Positions 23,577 through 39,660 of a DNA stretch of 64,000 nt are shown piece after piece. A program made the translations under genes and the position numbers. The DNA is taken from the NCBI GenBank assembly GCA_030544235.1, contig CM060477.1, positions 4,431,434 through 4,495,433 of the forward strand, in the 5' to 3' direction. The number at the start of each line of letters is the position of its first letter. Within the stretch, counting starts at the first letter, position 1. The notes beneath the pieces were generated by a model. That model ran no database searches. It had not been told where the DNA came from and was given only the letters and a program-made list of their open reading frames with translations. Source of the stretch: Lepturacanthus savala (taxonomy: Eukaryota > Chordata > Actinopteri > Scombriformes > Trichiuridae).

Positions 23577-23701
23577 CACACACACACACACACCTAACGC
23601 CTTTAACTGTCTGAGCCCGAGGCGGTCAAAAACAACCGCCACTACACCCTCGCCCCCCCAGCCACGCTCATGCTTCTCCCCCCCCCCCCCCCCCCCCCCC
23701 C
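23577..23701. repeat. (AC)n tract and 24-base poly-C run
   Basis: An AC run at 23577-23593 is followed by C-rich sequence ending in 24 consecutive C residues (23678-23701). Poly-C this long can form i-motif or, on the other strand, G-quadruplex structures, and its length is likely to be polymorphic or assembly-sensitive. Confidence 0.9.
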
Positions 23702-24899
23702 GTCACCTGCTCTTTTTTTCCAATCCATCAGTTGTGTCGGCTTCAGGCTCTGGAGCGACAGGCCATACTGGCATCTGAGCTTTCATACATGTCTCTGTCA
23801 AAGCACAAGCAGCGGGGCACTGGAGATGGACAGACACCCGATCTGTCGGAACCGCTGCTCCCCTTTGGGACGACTGATCCGGGTTGTTAGCACCAGAATA
23901 AAGATTAACAGGACCAGCTCACCTTACAAAATGCAGGGACGTGACTTCTGCTCTTTCCTTAACTTCTGCAAGTAGATAATACGTTGTAATAATGTACTTG
24001 TCCTGAATAATTTCTTCACAAGTGTTTGTCTGATTGCATTCTGCCTTATGATTCAAGTAAGCCTCATTTAGCTCTCAAGTTCCTTTCTTCTCCTACCCTA
24101 AACAGAAATGAGTAACAAGACATGTTTGGCTCCATTTTGTGCAGCGCCCAGCTGCCAATAATGAGTCTGTTTAGGAGGCGGGTCTGGGGATAAGGACTCA
24201 AGACGAGCGGGAGAGATGAGCAGAGCACAGAGCTCAGGGCAGAGGTGGCTCTTAGCCATCCATCTCTGGTTTCAGGATTCAGAGAGTGCTGACAGGTCTG
24301 GGTTCCCCCGGCGCAGGCCTCTGGGCTGTAACCACGGATACCCAGACAAACCAAGAGCTGTCACTCAAGCAGTGCCAACTAGTGAGAGTCACAGGAGATG
24401 GGCAAACAGGATAGCGAGACACCAGAGGAGGGGGGGGGGGGACGGCGGGAGGCGGGGGTTGTACGTGCTTATACCTGTATGTCTGTGTGTGTAGTACAGA
24501 ATACAAGAAGCTGCAGACATTCGCTGGCCTAGTGAAATATCATCAGTCACTTTCGGGACACCGAATACAGAGGACGCATGAAAAACATTCTTCCTGCTCA
24601 AGAAGGTTTTGGGAAACTCCAGGCACAGACACACAGACACTGTTAATAGCGAACTGCAACCTCATGAATTCTGCAGTTGCCTAAATCTCCTTGACATTTT
24701 TATGCAAGTGTGCTCTTCCTTTGAAAAGCACAACCACGCTCATAAGACAGACAAAGAGCAGTGTGTGGGCATGATGGAACAGAAAGAAGTGGTACTGTAA
24801 TGGAGTTTGCTCTCAAAAGTGTGAATGATCAAGATCAATTTAAGTACAGGTGATTATTTCCAAGTTAATAAATACAAAGGTAGGGTGGGGCAATTTATA
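23702..24899. other. Gene-free spacer
   Basis: Non-repetitive and moderately GC-rich to about 24480, with a G-run at 24431-24441. No exon with supported splice sites is seen. Confidence 0.3.
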
Positions 24900-25700
24900 G
24901 AGTTGCTGGTTATATAATTAAAATATAATGAAAATGTGAACTTATATCAGTAAATCCATTCCAAATGTGACACTTATATATGTATATTATATTCATTCAT
25001 TACACACAGACTGATACATTTCAAATGTTTATTTCTTTTAATTGTGATGATTATAATGGGCAATAATGAAAGTCAAAAAAAAAACACAAAAAAAGATGTG
25101 TTGACCAACTGAAAACTATGAGCATGTACAGCACTTAATTCAGGGCTAAGCCTGAATTACTGCATCAATGCGGTGTGGCATAGACTCAGTCTTTGAAAAT
25201 GCCTATTCCTATTGCTTGTACACTTTTTTTTCTACCACATCTTTTCCTTTCCTTCGCATCTCTATTAATCTGCTTGGACATAGAGCTCTGTGATCAGCCA
25301 GCCTCTTTAGCAATGACCCGTTATGTCTTGCCCTCTTTGCAAGGTGTCAATGGTCATCTTTTAAACAACTGTCAGGTCAGCAGTCTTCCCCATGATTGTG
25401 TAGCCTACAGAACTAGACTGAGAGACCATTTAAAGGCCTTTGCAGGTGTTGTGAGCTAATTAGCTCATTAGAGTGTGGCACCAGTGTCTTCAATATTGAA
25501 CTTTCTACAATACTCACATTTTCTGATAGTCAATTTTGAATTCTCATTCTGTGTCAGTTATAATCATCTGTATTAAAAGAAATATACGCTTGAAATATGT
25601 CAGTCTGTGTGAAACTAATGTATACATTATACAAGTTTCACAATGGAATTACTGAAATAAATATACAAAGAAATATACTCGTATTTCTCTTTTCAAGAAA
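24900..25700 (-). mobile_element. Internally deleted Tc1/mariner-type transposon with long inverted arms
   Basis: Two arms of about 105-115 bp, 24942-25057 and 25557-25661, are inverted copies of each other (for example AGTCTGTGTG and ATTAAAAGAAAT on both), so this is a terminal-inverted-repeat element. Between them, on the minus strand, lie fragments of a Tc1-type transposase. An N-terminal piece starts MGKTADLTVV at 25393 and is then broken by stop codons. A C-terminal piece (ESMPHRIDAVIQA, about 25195-25154) ends the coding relic. The helix-turn-helix remainder and the whole DDE catalytic core are missing, so N- and C-terminal ends were brought together by internal deletion. It cannot encode active transposase. 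Confidence 0.8.
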
Positions 25701-26729
25701 CACTTCAGATTGCACAAAGGAACAGATAAAAATGCTTGTTTCGCTTCTAAAAGGTAATTACAGATTTGTACACCATAGCATATTTTCTAATGGTTTAAAG
25801 GTACATTCATATCAACTGGATGAGAAAAATCTGAATTCAATTAAAGTTCCCTAGAAACGGAAAAGCAGAAAGTGCCCCATATTGTCCACACATTGATAAA
25901 GTGTCCACAGCCGAAGAACAACAAATAAATTATTCAAATCTCTACCTTGGTGAAGTCAGAGGGGCTTCTCTCTTTGTTCTACACCCTGGCATTGATTTCT
26001 CCCAGTGGTGTCGAGTGAGATGCCTGAAGGTTAGACACACACACACTATGTAGATAAATGACTCCTGAGCTCCGGAGTTTGATCCAAATGAAGCAATGAT
26101 GTAGCTCACTGGCCCGGGCCCACATCGGAGTAAAGTGTGTGCTGGTGAAATCGCGTGAGAGACAGGGTGTGCATGTGTGTCTGTGTGCAAACACACTTGT
26201 GTATATTCCCACCAGTGTGTTAGTGGTGAGCTAGAGATCAGATAAGAGGGAAGAGAGAACACTCTGTTGCCTTTATATGTTATATTTATATGAGTTATAC
26301 CCAGTATGGTGTATGATTGGAACTTTTAACACTTTATTTCACAGCAGCGTACTACTGTAGGGTGCAATTACATGCAAATGAACCTTAATGAACTTCGATC
26401 ATAAGGCAAAAATATGGAGCACGGCGGAAACAGCTTGAGTAATTCTTCCCTCTTAATTTGAGAAATTGCACCTCAGAAGAAACCGTGGTGTTTGCAAATG
26501 TTCTTCTCATGACTTGTATTCCATTAGACCAGAAGCAGGAAGTCAGCAATCACAGAAACAGTATCACTGTTGCCAGGAAAACGCATACACCACCTATATA
26601 TATCTTTCTCTCTATTTGCGTCAAGGTGTGCCTTTGCATTTATGTGTACAATTACGTGTTGTGACAGTGTTACTTTCCTCACAATTTACTCCAAACCAGC
26701 ACATAACATTTCCACACGCGTGTGAATCT
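25701..26729. other. Gene-free spacer
   Basis: No gene is recognised. Short AC/GT tracts occur near 26035-26046 and 26170-26195. Confidence 0.35.
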
Positions 26730-27130
26730 GCATATGCATGCGTGTGTGTTTATGTTTTCCTCCCCTCTGTGCCAGCCCGGCCGTGATCCTGGTTGTGCAC
26801 GGCAGCAACATTGGCCAGAGAGGTTTGGGAACATTTCCCTCTTACAAACAGGGGCAAATCAATAACGTCTCGGTTGAGGGAGCCACTCTCCATACGAAGG
26901 CGCGCTGACTCAGCAGTCCCGGCAGCCGAAGGCGGGAGTGAAAGATGTGGGGATGGAAATTATTGCTCTATAAGCGGTAAAAATGCACGGCGGTGTTGAG
27001 AACCCTCTGTGGACGCCGTGCTACACGCCTTTTCAATCCACTACTGGAGGAGCGGGAAAGGAGGGGAGAGCAAGGCACACGCATACATGGCTGCTTTCTG
27101 AAAGACAACAACCCCGCTCTCTGTTGAGCT
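26730..27130. promoter_or_regulatory. GC-rich regulatory-like block with a Maf/AP-1 site
   Basis: CpG content is raised from about 26770 to 27070. The sequence CGCTGACTCAGCA (26903-26915) matches the palindromic T-MARE consensus TGCTGACTCAGCA at 12 of 13 positions and contains a perfect AP-1 core TGACTCA. A CTATAAG string lies at 26969-26975. No open frame with protein-like content is present. It could be an enhancer or weak promoter. Confidence 0.35.
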
Positions 27131-28454
27131 GCGAGTGCAGTTCGAGTTCTATTGGTTTCTCATTCTCTTACTCATACTCGCTGCTGCCTACTCCAACAGG
27201 GTAGCCTGGCAAGTCCTGACCTCTGCCAATTCACAGCTCTACAGTAGCGTGATGGAGCCAGCGATCCAATGTAGACAATTTCTATCTTTACCTTCTCTTT
27301 AGTCTATTTATTCTTCCAGGTCTCAGCAGCTACCACCACACTGATTAAATGTGGGAGTTCACTAATTACAGGGTGATGAGGCAGGAGGATGTATGTGTGT
27401 GTGGACGTCGCAGGGTGCTCCAACGTCCTTCAGGCTCGGCGGGGAATCTGCAGCAGCAGCAGTTGTTGGCAGTGGAGAGGAGAAGGTGGTGTTATCTCTC
27501 ATTAGAAGTCCTGAAGGGCTGAATCATCTCTCAACATCACCTGAAGGTCCCATCAATCTTCTCTCCTCACCTTGTTTTTTATGTCCTGATTCAAGCCTAC
27601 TACAGCTACACCTATTTACACTGATGTCTGCCCATTAACTATAAATTACTGCCAAAGTATTTTCAAGAGCATACAAAGTTTGCGGTGATTTCGGATTTTC
27701 CAGAGATTAATTTCACTTTGCTACAAAAAAAATGTTATTGCCAAACCTTGAGGTTGAGATAGGTCATTCATCATGTCTTTTTATCATCTATGCGGTTTGA
27801 TGATGCGGTTGTTGGTATGTCGTCAAGGACACGCATAACTTCTGACATTCAAGACATGGCTACTAAATAGAAAAAACACACTGCGCAACCATCAGCAGCG
27901 TTTTTGAGCTTTGGACATTGGGAAAAGCATAATGTGAATTTGTTCACTTCCTTGAATTGAAAAAAGCTTGCATTGAACAGAAAATCATCTATCAACAGCC
28001 CTTTTTACATAGAGATCCACCATAATGACACAAAGACTCCTCCTTATTCCACCTCTGCCACAGTCTGTCCTTTTAACAGTGAACCAGCCAAGCTGGTATT
28101 AGACCACCCAGTGTGTGACTTTTAGAGAGCATGCCGTTGTTCCGGAGTTAGAGATGGGACCGACGTGATCTGTGCCAAAACAGCACCACTATTTAGATAA
28201 GTTTAGTTAAATCTACAATCTACCCCATCCCTTGTCTCGTTTACCAGGGAAAGACTTTTTTACTTTGCCTGACGAGTCCATGAGTCCATGAGTGAGTGAA
28301 TATTTCTGTCAACACATTGGGTAACACAAGTAGACAGACGTACCATGGAGCTAATGAGAGAGCTGGAATAAGCCAATAAGCCAATGACTTATTGGGCAAT
28401 GGCTAGAGTGAGAAGACATGTTGTTGTCACACCCCTGGTCCAGAGTGCCAACAA
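27131..28454. other. Gene-free spacer
   Basis: A short (GCA)n run lies near 27452-27464. Otherwise nothing is recognised. Confidence 0.35.
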
Positions 28455-28740
28455 CTCTGATCCCCAAGATTCAAGATTCAAAGCGTTTATTGTCATGTGC
28501 ACAGTTTAGAAACAAGTTTCTCTGTTCAATGAAATTCTTACTTGCTGTCCACATAAATGCTGTATCAATAACAATAACAAATAGTAATAAAGTATTAAAG
28601 TTTAAAGAAAATAACACACAGGTAACATAGAATATAAACTATAAGTCGGCAAATTATGTACACATATGTACAATTAATATGCAAGGTGGAATGAACAGTA
28701 TGAATAGTGCAAAAACAAGAATAAGGTGCATGTCCTTGGC
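28455..28740. repeat. Teleost interspersed repeat (TTTATTGTCATGTGCACAG family)
   Basis: The sequence from AAGATTCAAGATTCAAAGCG through TTTATTGTCATGTGCACAG and CAATGAAATTCTTAC matches the form of a common dispersed fish repeat. The downstream part is A-rich and decayed. Superfamily not assigned. Confidence 0.6.
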
Positions 28741-30299
28741 ACAGCCACAGCTGAGTAGTTAAGTGGATATTTTATTCAATTTTATTCCACCTCCATACCT
28801 TTTCCATGGAATGGTGAGACGCCATGATGCTGCCATATTACCGCCTAGAACACGCTGTGTAAAAGTGGCTAAACACAGCAGACAAACAAGACACTGTCAC
28901 TCTGACTGGTGGAGGCAGGGAATGTGACAGTTGGATGTTGACATGTAGCTAATTGGGTTAATGGTGTTGGGTAATTGGCACTTTAAAAGCAAGAGGAGTG
29001 CAGGTTTAAGAATTACATGATTGGATAAAGCCAACATGGAAGAAGTTGGAGATAATAGAGTGAAGCAGGGAAATCTATGAATGGGTAGGAGTTGTGAAGC
29101 AGAGCTGAGTGGGAATAATAAATCAAGTGCTAGGTTACTTTTCAAGACCATTTTATGTATCTGTAAGTTGGATTTCAAAGATGAAACGAATGGAAACCAA
29201 CAGCTTCTTAAAAGAAAAAGCGAGGGAAATCAATCTGAAAACTCTCAGTGAACTCCGTTTTTTAAATTAATGGGCTAAAACATGCAAACCACCGTTCCTG
29301 CAGCAGAAGGAGTCAGGTGAATGTGTGAGGCTGAGGGTGAGGTTGTTCTGGTTGTGTGGTGCTCTTCACGCTGCACAGTGACAATAAAATACAAATTCAG
29401 CACTGCGAGAATGGCAGCAGTTGACATTTTGTCATCTATTGTAATATAGCAAAAATATTTAGAAAATGCTATTTATCACAATCTGAATGCAGTAAGCGTC
29501 ACGAATGAAATGCTAAACGACATGTACATTGCAATATGTCAGGAAGTAATAGTCTACTGCCAAATTCATGCTGCATTTTAGAACATGGGGTAAAGCAGCA
29601 GGTGCACCATGGTGCAGTGCGATAAAATGAAAACTGAAAATGAAACACCCCACAAATGTGATGGGGTAAAAATACTTTGTGTATATAACATATGAGAGAA
29701 AAAAAAACAAAAAAAAACAAAACGACCCCATTTCTCAAGAACTCTAAATAAAGCATGAACCCTCTTTCACTGGCTTTTCACTCCCTTCTGGGGTGATGAA
29801 ATCCTGCAGCCCGGCTACAGCGAGTTGTTGATGGTGTGAGAAAACTTGGTGCACGCAGCCTTTATAGCAGCTGCCTGCTCTGGTGAGGACTCGATGAGCC
29901 TACTGAGGTGAGTATATTAATCTCACTCAGCGAATGCACAAATACCATCTCAAACTGCGGAATGTCACAGATTGTCTGTTGGGGGGGCCTGCGAACGCTG
30001 CGGCGCTCCATGACGTCTATATTCCCGCTGTTAACATCCTGCATCGCTGCTTCTTGAATATCAAAGTAAATCACAGTTGCTTCAGTATAAATCAAATAAA
30101 TATCAGTACGGTAGAAGGTGATTGCTTGGTGTCTTCATACACAGAGTTTTCAAGTGAAAGTTTTTTTAAGCTTTTCAACAAATGGGAAATACAACTGTAA
30201 AAACTGTTTTTTTAATTAGCGACCCCACTTGCTGGCAATGCCCTGCAGACACTGGCATTTACTTAGAAAAAAGTGCCGAAAAAGAGAGAAGAACACAAG
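28741..30299. other. Gene-free spacer
   Basis: No gene is recognised. A fragment near 29370-29392 (CAGTGACAATAAAATAC) resembles a LINE/SINE 3' end but is too short to assign. Around 29780-30030 the sequence is unique and more GC-balanced. Confidence 0.3.
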
Positions 30300-30655
30300 G
30301 GGCAAACTTCCAGGGCTGAAGAGTAAAGCCATTGGGAAGTGCCAAGAGCTGCAGTTCCTTAAATGGCCACTCGAGGCAGACTCCAAAAGAAAGTTAACCC
30401 CCATAGACCCCCCTCAGGTTAAAATGCCCAACAACTTTACAGCAGATATAAACATGTTTACAGCTTGATACAAAAAACTGTCTATACAGTCTATAGATCA
30501 TTATGACAACTGGGGAGGGGGATTTTTATGTAACCCAGTTGAATTTTATCAAGGCCTAAAGTAATGCATAATAAAGGGAATGACAGCTTTGAGTGACACG
30601 TGGCTAACTGCTAGCCGTCTCCTAAGGAAAGCTCCTCCCCAGCTCCACATCGTCT
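30300..30655. repeat. Abundant teleost interspersed repeat
   Basis: I recognise this as a high-copy fish repeat: GAGCTGCAGTTCCTTAAATG, GGCAGACTCCAAAAG, CCCCATAGACCCCC, AAAATGCCCAACAAC, AAACATGTTTACAGC and GTCTATACAGTCTATAG occur in the expected order. It is noncoding and of unassigned superfamily. It inflates open frames on both strands. Confidence 0.8.
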
Positions 30656-30659
30656 ATGG

Positions 30660-30940
30660 GGGAAACTAATGCACATCTCTCTGGCCCAGTCCCCTATGGC
30701 AGTGGAGCTCATTGTTTGCAGTGCAGTTATCAGCAGTGCTGCTGCTGAGTGCTGGGAGCTGATGCTGATCATTTCCCACATCCTCAGATATGAATGTTTG
30801 ACGCCAAGGTCATTCTCCTGCTATACATACCTCTTATTCAGCCATCATTCATTACTGCTGAACGTTATCTCTCTGTATTTTTCGAGTGAATTAGACAAGA
30901 CACTAATTTCAGCTTCCAGCGGATGGGAGAAGTAGAACCG
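30660..30940. promoter_or_regulatory. Candidate conserved noncoding element
   Basis: Begins just after the repeat. It is unique and GC-balanced, with GCTGATGCTGATCATTTCC and related strings (30757-30777). A plus-strand open frame spans it (30669-30935), but its peptide has no domain and no supported splice sites. The regulatory reading is inference. Confidence 0.3.
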
Positions 30941-31173
30941 TAGCCTTGTTTTCATAATTTTGTTCAGGATTTTTTTTTCCTTTCAGCAAAGATTAAAGTT
31001 CGTTTTGAATAAAGGTTCTTATCAAATCTGAATAACTTGTATAATTGGCTGAACTATACTGGGTAATGTTAAAGTTGAACCAATTATATTCTCCTACTGC
31101 AAATAAACCGCATCAATACAGCAGCTAAACAAAAGAACAGTGTTGGGGATCAGTTTTCTGTTTCCTCAGGCTC

Positions 31174-35494
<4,321 letters not shown>

Positions 35495-36110
35495 ACCAGA
35501 GCTGTGGGCTTGAAACCTGAGTCAAACTCAACAAAAGTTGGAACTTGGGATTTGAATCTTGATTGTTGTGACCTTTGTCTAAAGACAAAAACATTCAAGT
35601 CTCTAGTTTGGGCCAAAGGAGTGGTGCTTTGAAAATCATGCTTATATGCTTATGAGGTATATATGTTTCCCATCTTAGCTTGGTGTGTTAGCATGCTAAT
35701 ATTTGTCAATTGGGACTTAAATTAAAGTACAGCTGATCCCGATGGGAATTTCAGTTATGCACATTTGTCATAAACCAAAGTATTAGAGTCTAAATCTTTG
35801 ATCTGAAAAAAAGGTTCTAGATAAAAAGGGGATAACTAAAGTTGTTAAAACACATCCTGAAGGGGACATGGGACATGAATGTCTGCATAATCGATCCATT
35901 AGTTGTGAGACATTCCACTAAAACAACAGATGTCCATCTCATGGTAGTACTAGGATAATAGTTATTGGATCACCAAAGTCAGTTCATATTCATCCTCTGA
36001 GAACCATGAATGTCCATACGAAAATTCCTGACAATCATTAAATTTCAGTCCAATTGGCCCAAAGTAGTGGACCCAACAAGCAACAATGCCTTCCACAGAG
36101 CATTGCTGCT
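35495..36110 (+). repeat. High-copy teleost interspersed repeat
   Basis: The run TTAGCATGCTAATATTTG, AAGTACAGCTGATCCCGATG, GTCATAAACCAAAGTATT, GGGACATGAATGTCTGCATA, ATCACCAAAGTCAGTTC, ACCATGAATGTCCATACGA and CATTGCTGCTAGCACG is the order of a well-known dispersed fish repeat. An adjoining segment (35495-35625) with TTGAAACCTGAGTCAAACTC and TTGAATCTTGATTGTTGTGA belongs to a second common repeat. A 102-codon minus-strand frame (35308-35616) is a by-product. Confidence 0.8.
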
Positions 36111-36799
36111 AGCACGCCTGAAGACTCCATTAACACATATTTGAAAGAAAAATTTTCAAGCATCCTTTTACTGTTTCTATGAAAGATTTGGCTCGTGGCG
36201 CCTTGAGACTTGGCTCGGACTGGAAACAAAAGACTTAAAAGCAGCTCTGTCTGAATTCTTTGAGTACATTTCATTGTTGCCTCCAAAAGTCTTCCAAGAA
36301 TCAAAAAAAAAGCTGACACTTGCTAACAGAAAAACTAACAAAGAAGGACATGCCAGCCACAGCAAAGCCGCTGGGCCTAAGTGTCTAAAAAGCTCTTCAA
36401 AAGAATTATGCTTTTATTTGCTTGAAGTAGTAGTTCAACATTCAATCCAGTGAAAGGAAGCCGATTTGGGGATGTGATGAGAAAATGAAAGCATAGAGCA
36501 AGCGTCTTTCTAGTCAAAAGCTCATTAGTACCAAGTCTGGATGTGGTTTGAAGAGTGATACCACGGATCTGTGAAATCTGGGCATTATTCCCACCTACCA
36601 ACAGCAATTCCAAAACAACAGGCCTTGTGCTACCCCGAGGGTCTGCTTCTATTCAGCTCCCAAGATCCTCCAAACCAAACAGTTTGGGTGACAGCTGGAC
36701 TTTCACTCTTTACCATGAAGGGGGAGCTTCGTTTGGACAGTGTTTGGAATCTGCAACCGTGGGCCAACAGATACAAGATTAAAGCCCACCAGAGGATGG
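36111..36799. other. Gene-free spacer
   Basis: No gene or repeat family recognised. Confidence 0.3.
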
Positions 36800-37460
36800 A
36801 GATGTTGTAAAAAAGCCGTTGCCTGGTCTTGCAAGGAGGGATCAGCAGTCTGTTAACTGGCTTCTATTTACACCAGGAAGTGGAAATGCTACACCGAAGC
36901 CACGTATTGTTAATTCCTACTTTCTGAGGTCCGTAACAATACAACCTGAGGCGGAAAAATGAGTTATTGCCATAGGTTATGAAAAGAGGCGTCTCACTGT
37001 GAAAACAAGAGGGCAGCGGGGCTGGAATGGCAACCTGCAGTACACTAATGCTTTCTCCAGCTGCTCCACCTTATTGTTCCACTGTGCCTATCAGAGAAGG
37101 ACAGGAGGCCGTTTGAACAGAGCCTAGGCTGAGGCCAGGGCAGCACACATTGGCCCTCGCATGCCCCATTAAAACTGGGAGCAGGGGAGGAAAAGTATGA
37201 GGTCTTGACAGTTCCTGGCTCAGAGCCGCGCTGCTGACACAATTACCAGCCCCTTGTCCCTTGTCTTTGCTTCGCTACCTTGTTTAAAATGGCTGCCTGT
37301 AGCCACGACCGCGGAGGTAAACAGCAGAAACGCCACAGCCAAGAGGATGGAGCCTTCAAACAGTCCAATTACGATAATTGTAGTCGCCGCTACGGGTCCC
37401 TTCATTATTAATTTATTTGTTTGTTGCACTCAAGGGGGACAGTGTGAAGCTGGAATTTGA
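36800..37460. promoter_or_regulatory. Large candidate conserved noncoding block
   Basis: About 660 bp of unique, GC-balanced sequence with raised CpG and many factor-like sites: ATTGTTAATTCC near 36907, ACAATTACC near 37239, AATTACGATAATTG near 37367 and CATTATTAATTTATTTG near 37403. A partial CTCF-like core on the plus strand (AAACAAGAGGGCAGCG, 37003-37018) lacks only the first two consensus C residues. Open frames on both strands are incidental. It is one of the strongest regulatory-element candidates in the window, judged by eye. Confidence 0.4.
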
Positions 37461-37659
37461 TTTTGTCCTATTTGTTCAAGATCCCAATACCACAGCCTTA
37501 GTATTAAAGCTTTTATAACAATCATAAATCAATATGGTTTAATGATATTATACGATATTAAATTAGATATTGTTAACTGTTTGAAAAGTTGAACAGGTAG
37601 TACAAGGAAGTATGTGATGCCCTGAAAAAACAGGAAAAAATACCATACCATAAATCACA
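37461..37659. other. AT-rich spacer
   Basis: Low-complexity AT-rich sequence between two element-like blocks. Confidence 0.35.
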
Positions 37660-38200
37660 TTCAGATTAGTGCCATTTCCTCTGAGGCGGAAAACAGCTGG
37701 TCTGTGTTTCATCCACAACGCTCACATAATATTCTCCTTCTCCCCAGGAACACCAACTGCAGTGTGTCTACTTTCTTTAGCCAGCAGACAGTTTTTGCCA
37801 AGTAAAGCTGGAAGGGGAAAATTAAGTTTAATCACAGAAAATGTTTTGTTCCGCAAACATACTTGTTAGTATGAATAATTGAGGCATCGACTGATCTGAG
37901 ACAGAGCGCCACAGCGCACCGGCATCCAGCGCTGACCCCCTCCGGGGTTTATTTAAGAATGAGTGACACCATAATGATTGAAGTCTGCCTCTTCTTTGAT
38001 GAGTTCTCCTCATTTCGCTTTGAAATAAGAACAATAAAAAGGAACAGAGTCGCCGCCGATTCCGCGTTTCTGACAGATCGCAGTGGCCTTCGTCGGCTGC
38101 CAAGCACAAATAAACAGGCAACTTATTTTTCTACTGCTTCTAAATAAACAGCTGTGCAAGTTACTGACTGCAGATTTAAATTTTCCAAAGAAAGTTTTAG
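37660..38200. promoter_or_regulatory. Candidate conserved noncoding block
   Basis: Unique sequence with CpGs and clustered cores: GAATAATTGAGG near 37873, CATAATGATTGAAG near 37969, CTGACAG (TALE-homeodomain type) near 38068, and forkhead-like AAATAAACA (38108-38116, and TAAATAAACAGC near 38141). It contains the candidate exon listed next. Conservation is not tested. Confidence 0.4.
37748..37801 (+). other. Candidate cassette exon, 54 nt
   Basis: A strong acceptor (ATTCTCCTTCTCCCCAG, ending at 37747) and a moderate donor (CCAA followed by GTAAAG, GT at 37802-37803) bound 54 nt, a multiple of three. Two of three frames are open (for example NTNCSVSTFFSQQTVFA). No family is recognised, and a decoy inside a regulatory element is possible. 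Confidence 0.2.
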
Positions 38201-39660
38201 AAGAAAAAAAAACAGCAGTAATAGTTAATACATATGGTGCCAATTGCATTAAATTTAAAGCGATTTGTCACACTAAGCAGAGTTGTTAATCACTGGCTTG
38301 TATGCAACTGCCCTGTGATGAATTATTCTACTATTCTGATTATCAAATCTTACACATAAAACCGACTGCGAATAGTTTATTTTCACTGCAGTCATCAATG
38401 TTCGGATTCTCCGTTGCCGGGAAGCCGTGTAGCGTGACCTAAAGCTGCACAAAGAAGCAGAGAAAAGGTAGACAAAGAAAAAAGAAAGATCAAGCATTAC
38501 CTGAGGGAAATATAAAGGTTAATTCTGGCAAGCCTATTTCCCAAACCCAGAATAGCGCAGGGCGCATAAATGATTATCTACTGTCGAGGAAGAAAGTTTC
38601 TGATTGGATTAATCTAAATCCAGGTGATCTCAGAACAAGACACCATATATCTTCCTCTTATTTCTTCTGTATGTTTTTTTTATTCTAATTGAGATGAGCC
38701 TGTAGGGGGGGAAAGGGATTTAAAAAAAAAAGAGGGAGGGAGGGAGGGAGCTCACGGAGGAGGACAGCCTGGAGTCGGCTCCAGCGGAGGGGCCTTGCTG
38801 ACCTAGATCCAGGCTGAGTGGGGATGATATTAGCAAAGCAATTAAGGGAGATGACAGCCGTCAGGCAGGGTCAGACTGACAGGGATAGCGTTTTGTCTCC
38901 CTCCCTCTCGTGTGTGTTCTCGCGTCTTTCTCTCTCTCTCCCTCCCTCCTGTAATGGTTATCGATTTCTCACAACCAAAACAAGAGGCCATCTCAGCCCA
39001 GGGAAAGCTGGATTGGTAAAAATATATAAAAAAAGACAGAAAGAAAAAGTTTTTTAAAAAGGGTAGAAGAAAGTGTGGATGGCATTTGTAAGGGGAGAGG
39101 AATGAGGCTCACAGGTCTGAGCTGAAATCATCCCAGACATGTCAAAAGTAATTCTCCGTAATTCTCCAGAGATGATAAGTGGAACTTTTACCTCCAAAAA
39201 CTGCTTAGTTACTTTTGCCATAGGGATTAAAAAGATTATACTAGTTGGTGCAAAGTAAGGGGAACGTGTCCAGTTTTACTTAAAGCTTTGTTATACTTAG
39301 AATGTATTGCTGTGGTTTAAATACCAAAAATCATATATAAAATATATGAACATATAAAAACCAATATAGTTTTATAGTTATTCCTCCTTTCTGAAGCTTC
39401 TCTCCAGAGCTCTAAAAAGAACAGATTGTTTTTTATCTCTCTCAATAATATTACTGAGCCTGATTTGAATGGAATTCCTATTTGAATTCCTTCATTTTCC
39501 AATATCCGATAATAATAATATTCCGATATATAGAAAAAGAGGAGTTTTCTAACAAAGTTTGTTTTCAGTACTGATGTAAAGTATTTAATGGTTAACTAAA
39601 CACTTGGACAAAAAGAAAAAGAATATGTGTGAAGCAACAAAATAAGATTACGAGGAATCT
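38201..39660. other. Gene-free spacer with element-like patches
   Basis: The patch 38540-38690 contains TGATTGGATTAATCTAAATC, with bicoid/homeodomain-type cores, and may be regulatory. A purine-rich (AGGG)n tract lies at 38730-38750 and a pyrimidine-rich tract at 38900-38950. The region from 39100 to 39660 is AT-rich. Confidence 0.3.

Noticed and set aside
30229..30468. 79-codon plus-strand frame rich in Lys and Arg
   Set aside because: It lies in a high-copy teleost interspersed repeat.
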